From positions 1,302,001 to 1,366,000 of the forward strand of contig JAHYIO010000036.1 of the NCBI GenBank assembly GCA_020543525.1: 64,000 bases of DNA, in the 5' to 3' direction. The notes beneath the pieces are model-generated. The model saw only the letters and a list, made by a program, of their open reading frames with translations. It had not been told where the DNA came from and ran no database searches. The translations under genes and the position numbers were made by a program. Below, piece after piece: positions 22,371 to 31,976 of this stretch; position 1 is the stretch's first letter, and each line of letters begins with the position of its first letter. This DNA is from Coriolopsis trogii (Eukaryota > Basidiomycota > Agaricomycetes > Polyporales > Polyporaceae).

Positions 22371-25300
22371 TCAAGATGCAACGGACACAAGACCTATCTC
22401 CTCAACGAATTTGGCCTGATTGGAGTAAGGCACGTTCTTCGTGAGGGGGTCGGCCAATTGGTCCTCAGAAGCGACATAGTAGATCTCGACAGATCCCATC
22501 TCGACCTGTTCACGAATGAAGTGATAACGGATCTCTATGTGCTTGGTACGACGGTCAATGACTGGATTGACAGACAAGAAGATTGAGCCTTGGTTGTCGA
22601 GACACAAAGGCGTCGGATCAGTCACGTCATCTCCGAGTTCATTGCCGAAGGTCCTCAGCCATGCCAACTGACGACAAGTGTCGGAGGCCGCTTTATATTC
22701 CGCCTCGGTCGAGGAGAGCGAAATGGTAGGCTGACGCCTCGATGCCCACGATACAGCACCACCTGCCATCAAGAAGACAAAGCCAGAGGTTGAGTGCCGA
22801 TCATCACGGTCTTCCGCCCAGTCTGAATCTGAGTACGAAATCAGACCGTCATTAGACGCTCCCTTGTAGCGCAGCCGGTACGCCTTTGTTCCCTGAAGGT
22901 AACGCAGGACATACTTGGCATAGTTCATGTGCGCTTCAGAGGGATTGGCATTGTACTTGGATAACCGTGTGACAGCGAAAGCAATATCAGGGCGCGTCCC
23001 GAGCATGGCGTACAAAAGACTGCCAATAAGACTCTGGTAGCGTTGCCTGAATGAATCGGAAGCGGGCTGATCGGTTTTCACCAAAACAGCACCAGCAGGG
23101 AGAGGAGTACGCGACGGTTTACAGTCAGCCATCTGGAAACGCTCAAGGACAGACTGGATATACTCTTCCTGGTCGATGTCGAGTGTTCGAGTGGAACGAT
23201 CTCGAGTGATGCGAAGACCAAGGAAGCGCTTGACTGGTCCCAAGTCCGTCATCTTGTACTGCTTAGAGAGAGAGCGCTTGACGTGCTTGATGTGACTAGA
23301 CTGATCGCCAATGAGAAGTAGATCGTCGACATAGAGTACGACAATTGTTACATGTTCCCCCCCTTGTCGCCGATATACGTAGATCCCGGCATCAGAATAG
23401 GTCCGTTGGAATCCCAAGTCAAGAAGCGACTGATGAATCTTCGCATTCCATTGACGCGACGCCTGTTTAAGACCATAGATAGCCTTTTTGAGCAGACAGA
23501 CGTGATCTTCCTTCCCAGGAACGACCCAGCCTTCAGGCTGTTCCATGTAGATTTCCTCTTCGAGATCGCCATTCAGAAACGCGGTCTTGACATCCATAGA
23601 TTCGATGTCCCAGTCCTCAAGCGCAGCATGCGCAAGAAGATACCGGATAGACTCGAACCGCGCAACCGGAGAGAACGTCTCGTGATAGTCCTCACCCCAT
23701 ACTTGAGTAAAACCGCGAGCAACAAGACGAGCTTTATACCGCCCATCATGTTTAATGTCATAAACCCAGCGGTTTGAGACGACGTGTCGACCTTTAGGAC
23801 GAGGAACAAGTAACCAGGTCCTGTTCTCGATGAGCGAGTCATACTCCGACTTCTCAGCTTCGCGCCACTTAGGAGCATCAGGCGATCGCATGGCCTCCTT
23901 GTGGGATTGAGGAATACCAGCTTTCGACTGAGCAGCAGCGAGAAAAGCGAGGAAAGTCTCTGCCTCCCACTGATCTCCATCCGGATCTGTCCGAGCGTCA
24001 ACATGAACCGGGTTCTCGTCACCATAGATATTGTCCTGAGTCCTACTCGGGTGGGGAATGCCTGCTTTGTCACGACGAGGACGGTCACGAGCAATGCTAG
24101 GCTGATTATCTCCCACTGGTCTGTTACGACCACGACGGTGAGGAGGATGAGGAGCAGGAACAGGCGGTGGTGTTGGAGGACGATCAGGGGCATTAGCCGG
24201 AGCAGGTGCTTCAGGCGCATCATCGTCTACAGAGTGATCAAGCGGTGGTGGGACATCAAGCGGAATGGGAAGGGGAATGTCCAGGATGTCGTTGGGATCG
24301 ACCGAGTCAGAGTCGTCGTTCGAGGACTCATCCGACTGGTCATTCACAAACGGATTATCACTGGGGGCGACAGGTTGATTGCCAGGAAGTTTTCGTGCAG
24401 GGAAAGACTCTTCATCAAATGTCACATCGCGGGACACGACGATAGAGCGGGTGGCCGGATTCCAAAAACGATACCCCTTGGAACCCTGCTCATACCCCAC
24501 GAAGATCATCTCGACTGCCTTCTTGTCGAGCTTCCCTTCGCGCTTCGCCTTCTGCACATGCACAAAGGCTTTGCACCCAAACACGCGGAAGTAGGAAACG
24601 TCCGGTATGGTGCCGTCCCACAACGTGATAGGGCATTGCCATTTGTGTCGTCGCATAGGTTGACGATTGTAGATATGAACGGCTGCATCGATGGCAAGTT
24701 GCCAGAAACCGTGACTAAGTCCAGCCTGATGTAACATACACAAGGCCTTCTCGGTGATGGTACGGTTCCAGCGTTCAGCACGTCCATTCTGTTGAGGTGA
24801 ACCCGCAACTGTCTTCTGGTGCTCGATGCCATGCGAACGAAGAAGCTCGCTGAACTCGCTAGACGTGTATTCCCCCCCTCGATCAGAGCGGACTTTCTTG
24901 ATCTTTTTACCGGTCTGAGTCTCAGCCCATGCCTTATAGTCGAGGAATGCTTTAACAGCGTCCGACTTGTGCTTAAGGTAGTAGGCGCGAGCAAGACCAG
25001 AGTAATCGTCAATGAAACCGGCAAAATACTTCCATCCTCCGATAGCCTGAGTACGCATCGGTCCATCGAGATCTGTATGGATGAGCTCGAGAACTTCAGT
25101 CGCACGCTTCTCAGAAGGTGGAAAGGGGGCGCGAGTGGATTTGCCAAAGGCACATCCGTCACATGGCTCTTCATCCGCAGGATCAACGGCATCAACTCCC
25201 TTGGTGTTCTTAGGAAGATGACGCAGCACGTCCTTGCCCGCATGACCAAAGCGACGATGCCAGGTCTTGAAGCGACGGACATTGAGGTGGACACGCTGAC

Positions 25301-26675
25301 CATTACGGAGTTCGAGGAGCGTCCAGTACGTGTTGCTATTCGGGTTGTATCTCGCTTCAAGGATCTTTCGACCCATGATACGAATCATCGAACCATGTTT
25401 GACAGCACCATCAGGTAGCTTGTCAAAGATACACATGCGACCTTCGCCTTGGAACAAGGAATAACCATTGCGCTCGATGGAGCCCGTCGAGAAAAGACGA
25501 CCTTCCACATGCGGGATGTAGTAGACGTTGTTGAAGGTGACTGGGACGCTCTGATTATCGATGTACACGATCCCTTCAACCGTTCCCGATCCAAGCGCAT
25601 GGATAACACTACTTTCACCTGACGCAGCCGTTCCAAAGGGAACAGTGGTCTCGAAAGGCTGGTAGGTAGAAAAGTCAGACATGTCGCCGGTGATATGTTG
25701 AGAGGCTCCTGAGTCCATAAGCCACATGGTCCACTTCGAGCTGTCCGAGGCCATAGCCTCATCATAGAAAGAAGCAGCGATGTTCGAGGGACCCGAAAGT
25801 ACGTTTACAGCAGATACAGACTCAGAGACGACATGTGCATGGCTATGAGAAGTAGTGTCCTTGTTCTTCCCCTTGTCCTTGTCCTTATCCCTCTCCTTCT
25901 CCTTCTTCTTGCCCTTGGGACGCTTGTCTGGGTGCTTCTTGTAGCAGTTGGACTCGTGGTGAGAACTACCGCCACAGAAGGAGCAAGGACCCTTAGGCTT
26001 CGGCTTGGTCTGGGAGACCTTGTTGGCGGACTGTCCGTTCTTGCGCAATGACTCCTCGGCCAAGGTCTTCGACTGGATGTCGTCGAGGGTGACCTTGTCG
26101 ATGTCCGTAATAGCCATTAGCGCAGAAACCATGGACTGGTAGGACTCGGGGACCTTCGACAGCAACAGGAGAGCCTGCATGGTCTCGCTGAGCTTGACGC
26201 CGTTGCTATCGATGTCGCGAAGGCGGTTGATGATCTTCATCATCTGGTCCTGGAGAGGCTTCGAATCGTTCATGCGAGGCTCTGCAACAAGCGACTCGAA
26301 CATGCCCCAGACGTGAGCACTGTTGGGCGTGCCAAACTTCGTCTTGATGGCGGCCCAGGTCTCAGCGGCTGTCATGGTACGAGGAGCAGCACCGCCTTGA
26401 CCCAGAACCTTCGCATCGAGGACGTAGTGGAAGTTCGGTGAGACCCGCATATACATCATGCCGCGAGCCTGCCCATTGAGCTTCTGCCATGCCTCTATGG
26501 CGACTAACTCCGCCGCAGTGGCAGTAGTACCGGCAGGAGAGGGCTCAGTCTTGGTGCCTTCGACAATCTCCCAACAGCCCATGAAGATGAAGTACCCCTT
26601 GAGCTTTGCAGCCCAGTCATTGTACTGGTTCGCCGAAGAAAGGATAGGGATCGAGTCGATCTTGACGTCTCCCAT
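22371..26675 (-). CDS. copia Gag-Pol polyprotein (copy 1)
   Basis: 1,434 residues from the ATG opening MGDVKIDSIPILSS. The frame is open for about 120 more codons upstream without an ATG, so a spliced or longer N-terminus is possible. Order: Gag with zinc knuckle (C-x2-C-x4-H-x4-C) near residues 231-244; aspartic protease (MDSGAS near 319); GAG-pre-integrase (WHRRFGHAG near 472); integrase D535-D598-E634; RVT_2 reverse transcriptase with YVDD at 1115-1118; RNase H (DSDWAEDRDDRHSTSG near 1281, STEAEYKA near 1322). No stops or frameshifts. It differs from copy 2 at only a handful of residues (for example V/A in GI(V/A)YIDNQ). The integrase-before-RT order identifies the copia superfamily. Confidence 0.95.
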   Translation of the reverse strand: MGDVKIDSIPILSSANQYNDWAAKLKGYFIFMGCWEIVEGTKTEPSPAGTTATAAELVAIEAWQKLNGQARGMMYMRVSPNFHYVLDAKVLGQGGAAPRTMTAAETWAAIKTKFGTPNSAHVWGMFESLVAEPRMNDSKPLQDQMMKIINRLRDIDSNGVKLSETMQALLLLSKVPESYQSMVSALMAITDIDKVTLDDIQSKTLAEESLRKNGQSANKVSQTKPKPKGPCSFCGGSSHHESNCYKKHPDKRPKGKKKEKERDKDKDKGKNKDTTSHSHAHVVSESVSAVNVLSGPSNIAASFYDEAMASDSSKWTMWLMDSGASQHITGDMSDFSTYQPFETTVPFGTAASGESSVIHALGSGTVEGIVYIDNQSVPVTFNNVYYIPHVEGRLFSTGSIERNGYSLFQGEGRMCIFDKLPDGAVKHGSMIRIMGRKILEARYNPNSNTYWTLLELRNGQRVHLNVRRFKTWHRRFGHAGKDVLRHLPKNTKGVDAVDPADEEPCDGCAFGKSTRAPFPPSEKRATEVLELIHTDLDGPMRTQAIGGWKYFAGFIDDYSGLARAYYLKHKSDAVKAFLDYKAWAETQTGKKIKKVRSDRGGEYTSSEFSELLRSHGIEHQKTVAGSPQQNGRAERWNRTITEKALCMLHQAGLSHGFWQLAIDAAVHIYNRQPMRRHKWQCPITLWDGTIPDVSYFRVFGCKAFVHVQKAKREGKLDKKAVEMIFVGYEQGSKGYRFWNPATRSIVVSRDVTFDEESFPARKLPGNQPVAPSDNPFVNDQSDESSNDDSDSVDPNDILDIPLPIPLDVPPPLDHSVDDDAPEAPAPANAPDRPPTPPPVPAPHPPHRRGRNRPVGDNQPSIARDRPRRDKAGIPHPSRTQDNIYGDENPVHVDARTDPDGDQWEAETFLAFLAAAQSKAGIPQSHKEAMRSPDAPKWREAEKSEYDSLIENRTWLLVPRPKGRHVVSNRWVYDIKHDGRYKARLVARGFTQVWGEDYHETFSPVARFESIRYLLAHAALEDWDIESMDVKTAFLNGDLEEEIYMEQPEGWVVPGKEDHVCLLKKAIYGLKQASRQWNAKIHQSLLDLGFQRTYSDAGIYVYRRQGGEHVTIVVLYVDDLLLIGDQSSHIKHVKRSLSKQYKMTDLGPVKRFLGLRITRDRSTRTLDIDQEEYIQSVLERFQMADCKPSRTPLPAGAVLVKTDQPASDSFRQRYQSLIGSLLYAMLGTRPDIAFAVTRLSKYNANPSEAHMNYAKYVLRYLQGTKAYRLRYKGASNDGLISYSDSDWAEDRDDRHSTSGFVFLMAGGAVSWASRRQPTISLSSTEAEYKAASDTCRQLAWLRTFGNELGDDVTDPTPLCLDNQGSIFLSVNPVIDRRTKHIEIRYHFIREQVEMGSVEIYYVASEDQLADPLTKNVPYSNQAKFVEEIGLVSVAS

Positions 26676-27712
26676 GATTGAAAGCAGGTACTGAGAAGAG
26701 TGGAGATAATCCTCGTCGTCGAAGTCTAGAGTGAAGGATATAGGCGCAACAGATGGAAGCGCAGTGACGAGAGGAGGAGGAAGAGTTTCGATTGGAGAGA
26801 GATGCGGAGATGCGACAAGAGGGGTGTCGTATGGGGTGTTAGAGGCGAGAGGAAGCGCTACGACAAGTGGTGTGTCGTAGGGTGTATCGGATGCGACTGG
26901 AAGAGCTGTGTTGACTCCAGCAAGAAACTCCTCGTCTGCTTGGTAGGGAGAGATAGGTTGCCAAGCGAACGATGTGGGATCTTCTGGTAAAGCAACGTTG
27001 TTGTACCGATGAGGACAGGGGCTCACGGCACAATTGTACCAACCGTCGCTTTGAAGGTGGGCGTCGACTTGTTCGTCAGAGTCCCAAACGTGTGGAAGAT
27101 CCTCGCAGGATTCCTCGTTGCCTGAGCTGTCAGAGGATGCTTCTGTCGAAGTATCAACGATGTCCTCGACTTCAGACTCAGAGGAATGAGGAGATGCTGG
27201 AAGAGTCGGCTCCAGAACGGTGGTTCAAAGTATACGCGATGATTGACGTGCCACGTGCGAGGAAGGTGGACAGGGGCACCTTTTGAGGTGAACCAGAGAG
27301 CCAGTAAGCCGAAATTACCGACAATCCGGGTAGAAGTCGCCAACTGTGCCCAAGAAACACTATAGTAACTACCGAGGCAAAAAGGTATCGTAAGGAGGGT
27401 CCGAACGGTTGTCCTCCGGTCCAAAGGTGCTAACCACCCCGGGTACAACAGCTGGCGGGCGCAAGTGCGTGGCCTGGCTGAGGGATGCCTGAATCACCCA
27501 GGTGCCTCGAGAGCACAACAGGTGTTACAACGATAGTAGACTAGAGACTGACTACAAAGCGCTCAGGGCTGCGTCACGAGCGCAGAAATGTCCCCCTGGC
27601 AGCAGTGTCGGCGGGCACAGTCAAGAGAGTAGGAAAGTGGGATGCACGGGCAGAGAGTCGACGTACAAAGAGTTGCGCGCAGAGGTGTCGACAGAGAAGC
27701 AACCGATTAGAG

Positions 27713-27728
27713 CGCAGGGCTCATAACC
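27713..27728 (-). other. primer binding site of copia copy 1 (half-tRNA type)
   Basis: Immediately after the 5' LTR the element strand reads GGTTATGAGCCCTGCG. It would pair with the anticodon stem-loop region of initiator tRNA-Met (…GGGCUCAUAACC), not with a tRNA 3' end. Drosophila copia uses such an internal initiator-tRNA fragment. Confidence 0.7.
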
Positions 27729-28295
27729 TGATGAACTCTGAACCTGGAAGGCTTGGAGCGACCTGTAAGTCACACAAAGAGAGATCTTCAGTCAGTGAGC
27801 GAACGACTATATTGCATAGTTTAGTACCTGTAAGTCACACAAAGAGAGACTACAAGTACTAGTAAGTAAAGTGTAGTAGAGCATAAGTAATGAGTGAGAC
27901 TTACTCTTCAGTCAGTGAGCGAACGACTGAAGAGCAGAGGGGCAAACAGACTGCCTTATATACTGGAGAGAGGAGTGCATGAGTAAGCGAATGAAGCAGT
28001 CACATGTTAACCATAGAGCGATGAGTAAGAGTCCGTACTCGGCGTATGAGTAAGAGCCGAGAGTATTCTGAGTAAGACATAAGGTCTAGAATGTTCCGGT
28101 GCATTGTAGAACGCACAGGAAGACAAGGGAACCATATGGTCATGGGAATGTACAGTAGTTTCGTAGAGAAAACCGTATATGGTAAGTAGAAACACAGCCT
28201 ATAGTAAGCGCTATCTAAACATAGGTAAACATGACCATACAAAGGTTGTGTGCACAACTCCGGACCGGTAGAGCCGTAAATCCAGAATGTCAACA
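27729..28295 (-). repeat. 5' LTR of copia copy 1
   Basis: 567 bp, by eye identical to the partner LTR at 21793-22359. It begins TGTTGACATTCTGG on the element strand and carries the element promoter (TATATAAGG). Confidence 0.95.
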
Positions 28296-28300
28296 CATCT

Positions 28301-28562
28301 AGCATATATTGAGTGGTATACTGCCTTCACACAGCCCGACCCGGTCCATGGCTTGTATAAAATTTGACGATGCCGAGATAGGGCTGGTGCGCTCTTGGCC
28401 AGTGTTATCGAGGCGAAGAATATCCGCCGCAGCTGCCATCTGTACCCGGTAAGCGGTCCTATCATTAATAGAGATTGGACTAGTAGCACTGTACTCGATG
28501 GTTGTGAAGAGTTCTGGGTGAATCCCTTTAGTGACTTACATATGTATATGACTTTGTTCTGA
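28301..28562 (+). pseudogene. severed C-terminal end of the Plavaka transposase
   Basis: Directly after the copia target duplication the transposase frame resumes. It shows AYIEWYTAFTQPDPVHGLYK, then RRSCHLYP and FWVNPFSDLHMYMTLF, the characteristic Plavaka C-terminus, with a stop at 28560-28562. One in-frame TGA occurs soon after the GLYKI reading, where related proteins usually have a serine. So this tail was either already damaged before the insertion or decayed afterwards. Confidence 0.85.
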
Positions 28563-28782
28563 GCTTGATTTCAATGTTTTGTGATCTCTCGATTTGTCGT
28601 GCAATACTCAGCTACTTCGAGGTAATGGTTCAATATTTATATGCTACATAGATGTTGACTAGTGGCATTTACACAATTTTTTGCTACCTCCTTGTGTGAA
28701 TAATCAAGAAGAACAAAGTAGAGCTGAAGTAGGTCGAAAATCAACAAATTATATTGTGATAGCCTACTTATCACTACTGTAG
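28563..28782. other. right subterminal region of the Plavaka element
   Basis: Non-coding AT-rich stretch between the severed transposase stop and the right TIR. No gene was seen. Confidence 0.5.
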
Positions 28783-28813
28783 ATCTCATTTGCATTTAGG
28801 GATTTTCCAGATG

Positions 28814-30184
28814 GAGCGGTACGACTTCCTCACTCATCCCTGGTGGCTTCAGCCGATCTCACTCATGAGGGTCGTTTTGCCCAGCGCCGTCGAATGTCAC
28901 TTGGCAAGACCTGACCATGGTCTTGCGCTGGTCCGCGGTCATGGTAGGAACGGGTGCGTAGATGGCAGGAAAGTGATGATGCTGTGCCTTTCGACGTGAT
29001 GGGGTCGAGGAGACTGGAAGGTCCTGGGGTTGGGGGTGAATGGACTGAGATGCAATACTGAACTTGGACCTCGTCACGCTAGGCGTTTCACAGATTAGTT
29101 CTGCGCTGTTGTAGACGCGTTCCGGCAGCAAGCTTTAGCAAGCTCTCGGCATTTATGTCCGACTCGAACCTTAAGCACCGCTATCTGTCAGTGCAGCTGC
29201 GAAGCAGGGAACATATTGATAGCAACAACGTGACATCCTTACACCGAGCCAATGACCAGAGAACGCACTTGATGAACCCCGTGGCTTAGATGGTTCGACC
29301 CATAGGGAGCCCTATCAAAGATGCGTTCTTGAGACATCGAACGACCAATGACGATTGACCATACTGACCGCTTTCCCAATGTCAGGCAGGAGGTGTCCAC
29401 CCGCAGCCCGGCTGACCTTCCCGGTGCGGTCGATATAGTGCCTTGCTAGCGAGCTTTCAGGGATCACGCTGACATCCGTATAGCCGTGATGCTCGTATGG
29501 TTTTTGCAGAAACCACGCATTCATAGGGAAAAACGCAGGTCTGGCAGACCCGCGCGGGTTTTGATACCCGTACGGGTACGGGTACGGGTGTGGGTACCTC
29601 TCGGCCGACCCGTATGAAAACCTGTACCCGTGCGGGTACGGGTTTCATTCCCCCCTCCAGGCGTTTAAGCCTTTTGTTGGTGAGTTCTGAGGGCATAAGT
29701 ACGGGTCAAACCCATGAACCCGTGGTTCGGTTTGGTACCCGCGAGAAACCCGTACCCGATCTGCGGGTACGGGTTTTTCGTGGGTACGGGTACGGGTCTT
29801 GACCTGGACACCCGCGGGTATACCCGCGCCAGTCCCTACGCATTCAGAACGCATGTTATCAATATGGGAAGCATTTGTACTCCGCGTCCCAGACAGTTTC
29901 GATTAAGCTTCAAGGTTTCGCTCGATGGCAGTTTCTCTGTGCCTATCAGAAGCGCCATACCGAGCCAGTGATATGGACGAACGATCATATGGACAAGGGG
30001 TAGAGCGCATCTCAATGTCAGAGAGGACGCTGTCCATATGCTCCGCCGCCTTCTACGCTACTTGCATGTCAAATCCCGCTCTCACCACGGTCCCAAAGCG
30101 GCATCACACTGAAGCCCATATATAATCTCCAAGGTTTAGAGGCCTGTTGAAGGCTCACCCTGACCTCTCTGACAGGACCTGAGG
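28814..30184. other. duplicated 5' flank of DUF6533 copy 3
   Basis: From about 29157 the sequence is homologous to about 6160-6937, upstream of DUF6533 copy 1, with a 315-bp MITE inserted at 29524-29838. It ends in a TATA-like CATATATAATC near 30117. No gene was found at 28814-29156. Confidence 0.55.
29524..29838 (+). mobile_element. hAT-type MITE, 315 bp, copy 1
   Basis: Starts TAGGGAAAAACGC and ends in inverted form ...CAGTCCCTA. It is flanked by a perfect 8-bp target duplication CGCATTCA (29516-29523 and 29839-29846). The interior is built from repeated ACCCGTACCCG-type units, partly palindromic. It has no coding capacity. A near-identical copy lies inverted at 41455-41769. Eight-base duplications and TAGGG-type ends point to the hAT superfamily. 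Confidence 0.9.
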
Positions 30185-30604
30185 ATGTCCAGCGATAGTG
30201 ACAATCTGTGTGTCTTTCGACTTCAATGTGGTCCTTCCTCTGACTAAGTTGGACCTCAGCTTCCAGGATGTCGCGCAACTGGAGACTTATGCACGGCTCA
30301 ACTACCTTACGGTAGCGAGTATATGTGGGTGTCACATAATTTCGTCGCTTGTCGACTGCCAGTATCCCGGCACCTCTGATACCCTTTACCTTCGTCCATT
30401 CTGCACAGGCCTTCTGTACTACGACTATCTGCTCACCCTCAAGGATGAGATAAGGATTGTATGTAGTGATTGAAAGTCAGGTCATATGACCGGTCATGAC
30501 CGTTCAACTGACCGGACATGACCGGTGTATGACCTGACTTTGACCGCAGAAGTTGCGGTCATGCTACCAGTCCGGTTCCGGTCATAGCCGAGGACATATT
30601 GGGG

Positions 30605-30682
30605 GTGACCGGTCGTGACCGGCTGTGACCGGTCGTGACCGGCTGTGACCGGTCGTGACCGGCTGTGACCGGTCATGACTGG
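30605..30682. repeat. 20-bp tandem repeat in the hAT-like element
   Basis: About four tandem copies of a unit close to GTGACCGGTCGTGACCGGCT, the last degenerating into GTCATGACTGG. Part of the subterminal repeat region. Confidence 0.75.
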
Positions 30683-31063
30683 GTGTTCTGGGTTAGGGTC
30701 AAACCCGAGGATTATGGCCCTTCTTCTCCAATCTCTCATACCACTTGTACACCTGCCTACTGTCTTCCTAGCTCCATCTCTTGCTTGACTTATGATTTCT
30801 AACTGCTCTAAGCCTGGAGAACTGCGCCACAGTGCTGTCTGCCTTGATCTCTCTTCCTCAACATCCAGGCTGGCTAGTAGATTGCAGCATACTCCACCAC
30901 ATCCCAATGGAATCCGGCCATTCAAATGGAGGTGGGGCAGTAGGGATGCAGGGGAATAGGAGTACAGAGGAAACTCATCCACAGGTATGTCCCAATCATG
31001 TTTTCCAGCACCCAGCTCCCCCAGGCTGAGTATCCCTGTCAAGATAAGGGGATATCTCAGCCG

Positions 31064-31315
31064 ATTCCTGGCGGATTTGGACGCGCAGGGGCACATTCGA
31101 AAGCCATGCTCTGTGGCTTTCGAACGAACCCATACGCGTCCGAAACGGCCCGCTAGTGCACTCAGGACCCTTGCTCCTGTCTCTCCTTGACAGGAGCAGG
31201 TACTCTGTGTTACTGTGGGTTCGTTTCCTTGTGAATTTGGATGCGAAGGGACCCGATGGAAAGCTACTTGCCATAGCTTTCTAACGAGCCCCTTCGCGTC
31301 CAAATCCGTCCAGCC
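31064..31315. repeat. pair of related hairpin repeats
   Basis: Two consecutive units, about 31068-31145 and 31237-31310, are each internally palindromic. The first pairs GATTTGGACGCG and ATTCGAAAGCCA with GGCTTTCGAACGA and CGCGTCCGAAA. The second pairs ATTTGGATGCGAAGGG and GGAAAGCTA with TAGCTTTCTAACG and CTTCGCGTCCAAAT. The two units are similar to each other. Non-coding. Confidence 0.6.
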
Positions 31316-31521
31316 AATCACTCACCACAGCACCTTGACCTCGGGGTATCTCATCCATAAACCCCTCCACCTACGCAGTCAGGAATTGTATATTCCTATA
31401 GAGTGCAGCATATGCTGCCCTCTATGGCTTTATACAGCTTATGACTGCTGTGGTCATACTGTGGGTGTCGTAACCCTTCGGCATTCAATCATATATAAAT
31501 GACTGGTCATAACCGGTCATA

Positions 31522-31976
31522 CAGTGACGGCCGTTATTGATGCAACCCCCCCTTTTCGGAAGGTCGTTCCCATCCGCCAAAACCACCGCTATTCCAGCTT
31601 CGTCCCGGCGCTAATTGGGCAGGGCTCTGCTTGTTCACATCATACAGGCCTTTTTTACTTGCGTTTGTCGGCAGAATCTACTCTCTATACACTAGGCATT
31701 ACTTTACGAATGATATTGGCCCATTGACAAAATCAATTGAAGCTGCACTGAGTAATCCTGGACCCTAGTTCTAGCACCTCAAATATTAGCTGGAAAATAT
31801 CACTGTGTCATTGTAGAGTCATGTATTGTCTATGCTAGGAATTCTGAGGGCATTTGACAAAAGGCGGGCTGAATACAAGACGGGCAGCATCAGGATAGCG
31901 CTGGAACAGAGGCAATTCTGGCAGATGAGAACGACCTTCCGAAAAGGGGGGGTTGCATCAATAACGGCCGTCACTG
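31522..31976. mobile_element. pogo/Fot-like nonautonomous element, 455 bp, nested
   Basis: Long inverted termini begin CAGTGACGGCCGTTATTGAT and run through a C7/G7 tract. Near-perfect pairing covers about 48 bp and weaker pairing continues to about 80 bp. The element is flanked by TA at both sides (31520-31521 and 31977-31978), the Tc1/mariner target. It has no coding capacity and sits inside the hAT-like element. Confidence 0.8.

Larger units (their letters stand above)
21793..28295 (-). mobile_element. Ty1/copia LTR retrotransposon, copy 1
   Basis: Complete 6,503 bp element on the minus strand with 567-bp LTRs at both ends (TG...CA termini), gag-pol open, and a 5-bp target duplication CATCT at 21788-21792 and 28296-28300. 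It sits inside the Plavaka transposase coding sequence. By eye its two LTRs are identical. Both carry a T at LTR position 12 where both LTRs of copy 2 carry C. Confidence 0.97.
14779..28813. mobile_element. Plavaka-type DNA transposon carrying DUF6532 gene and transposase, split by a copia element
   Basis: Imperfect terminal inverted repeats of 31 bp (four mismatches) lie at 14779-14809 and 28783-28813; the left end reads CATCAGGAAAATCCCCAAAT. Inside are a minus-strand DUF6532 gene and a plus-strand Plavaka transposase with a shared intergenic region. Removing the copia insertion and one copy of its target duplication leaves about 7.5 kb, plausible for this group. A 2-bp GA may flank both ends. 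The terminal motif CATCAGGAAAA is also used by two shorter elements in the window. Plavaka belongs to a CACTA-related group expanded in Agaricomycetes (established knowledge); the exact ends are my inference. Confidence 0.75.

Noticed and set aside
24506..25360. Additional long frames inside both copia elements
   Set aside because: Identical shadows appear in both copies and lie in other frames of Gag-Pol.
30600..30700. Regular repeats that could suggest a CRISPR-like array
   Set aside because: Units are contiguous with no spacers, in a fungal transposon; simple tandem repeat.
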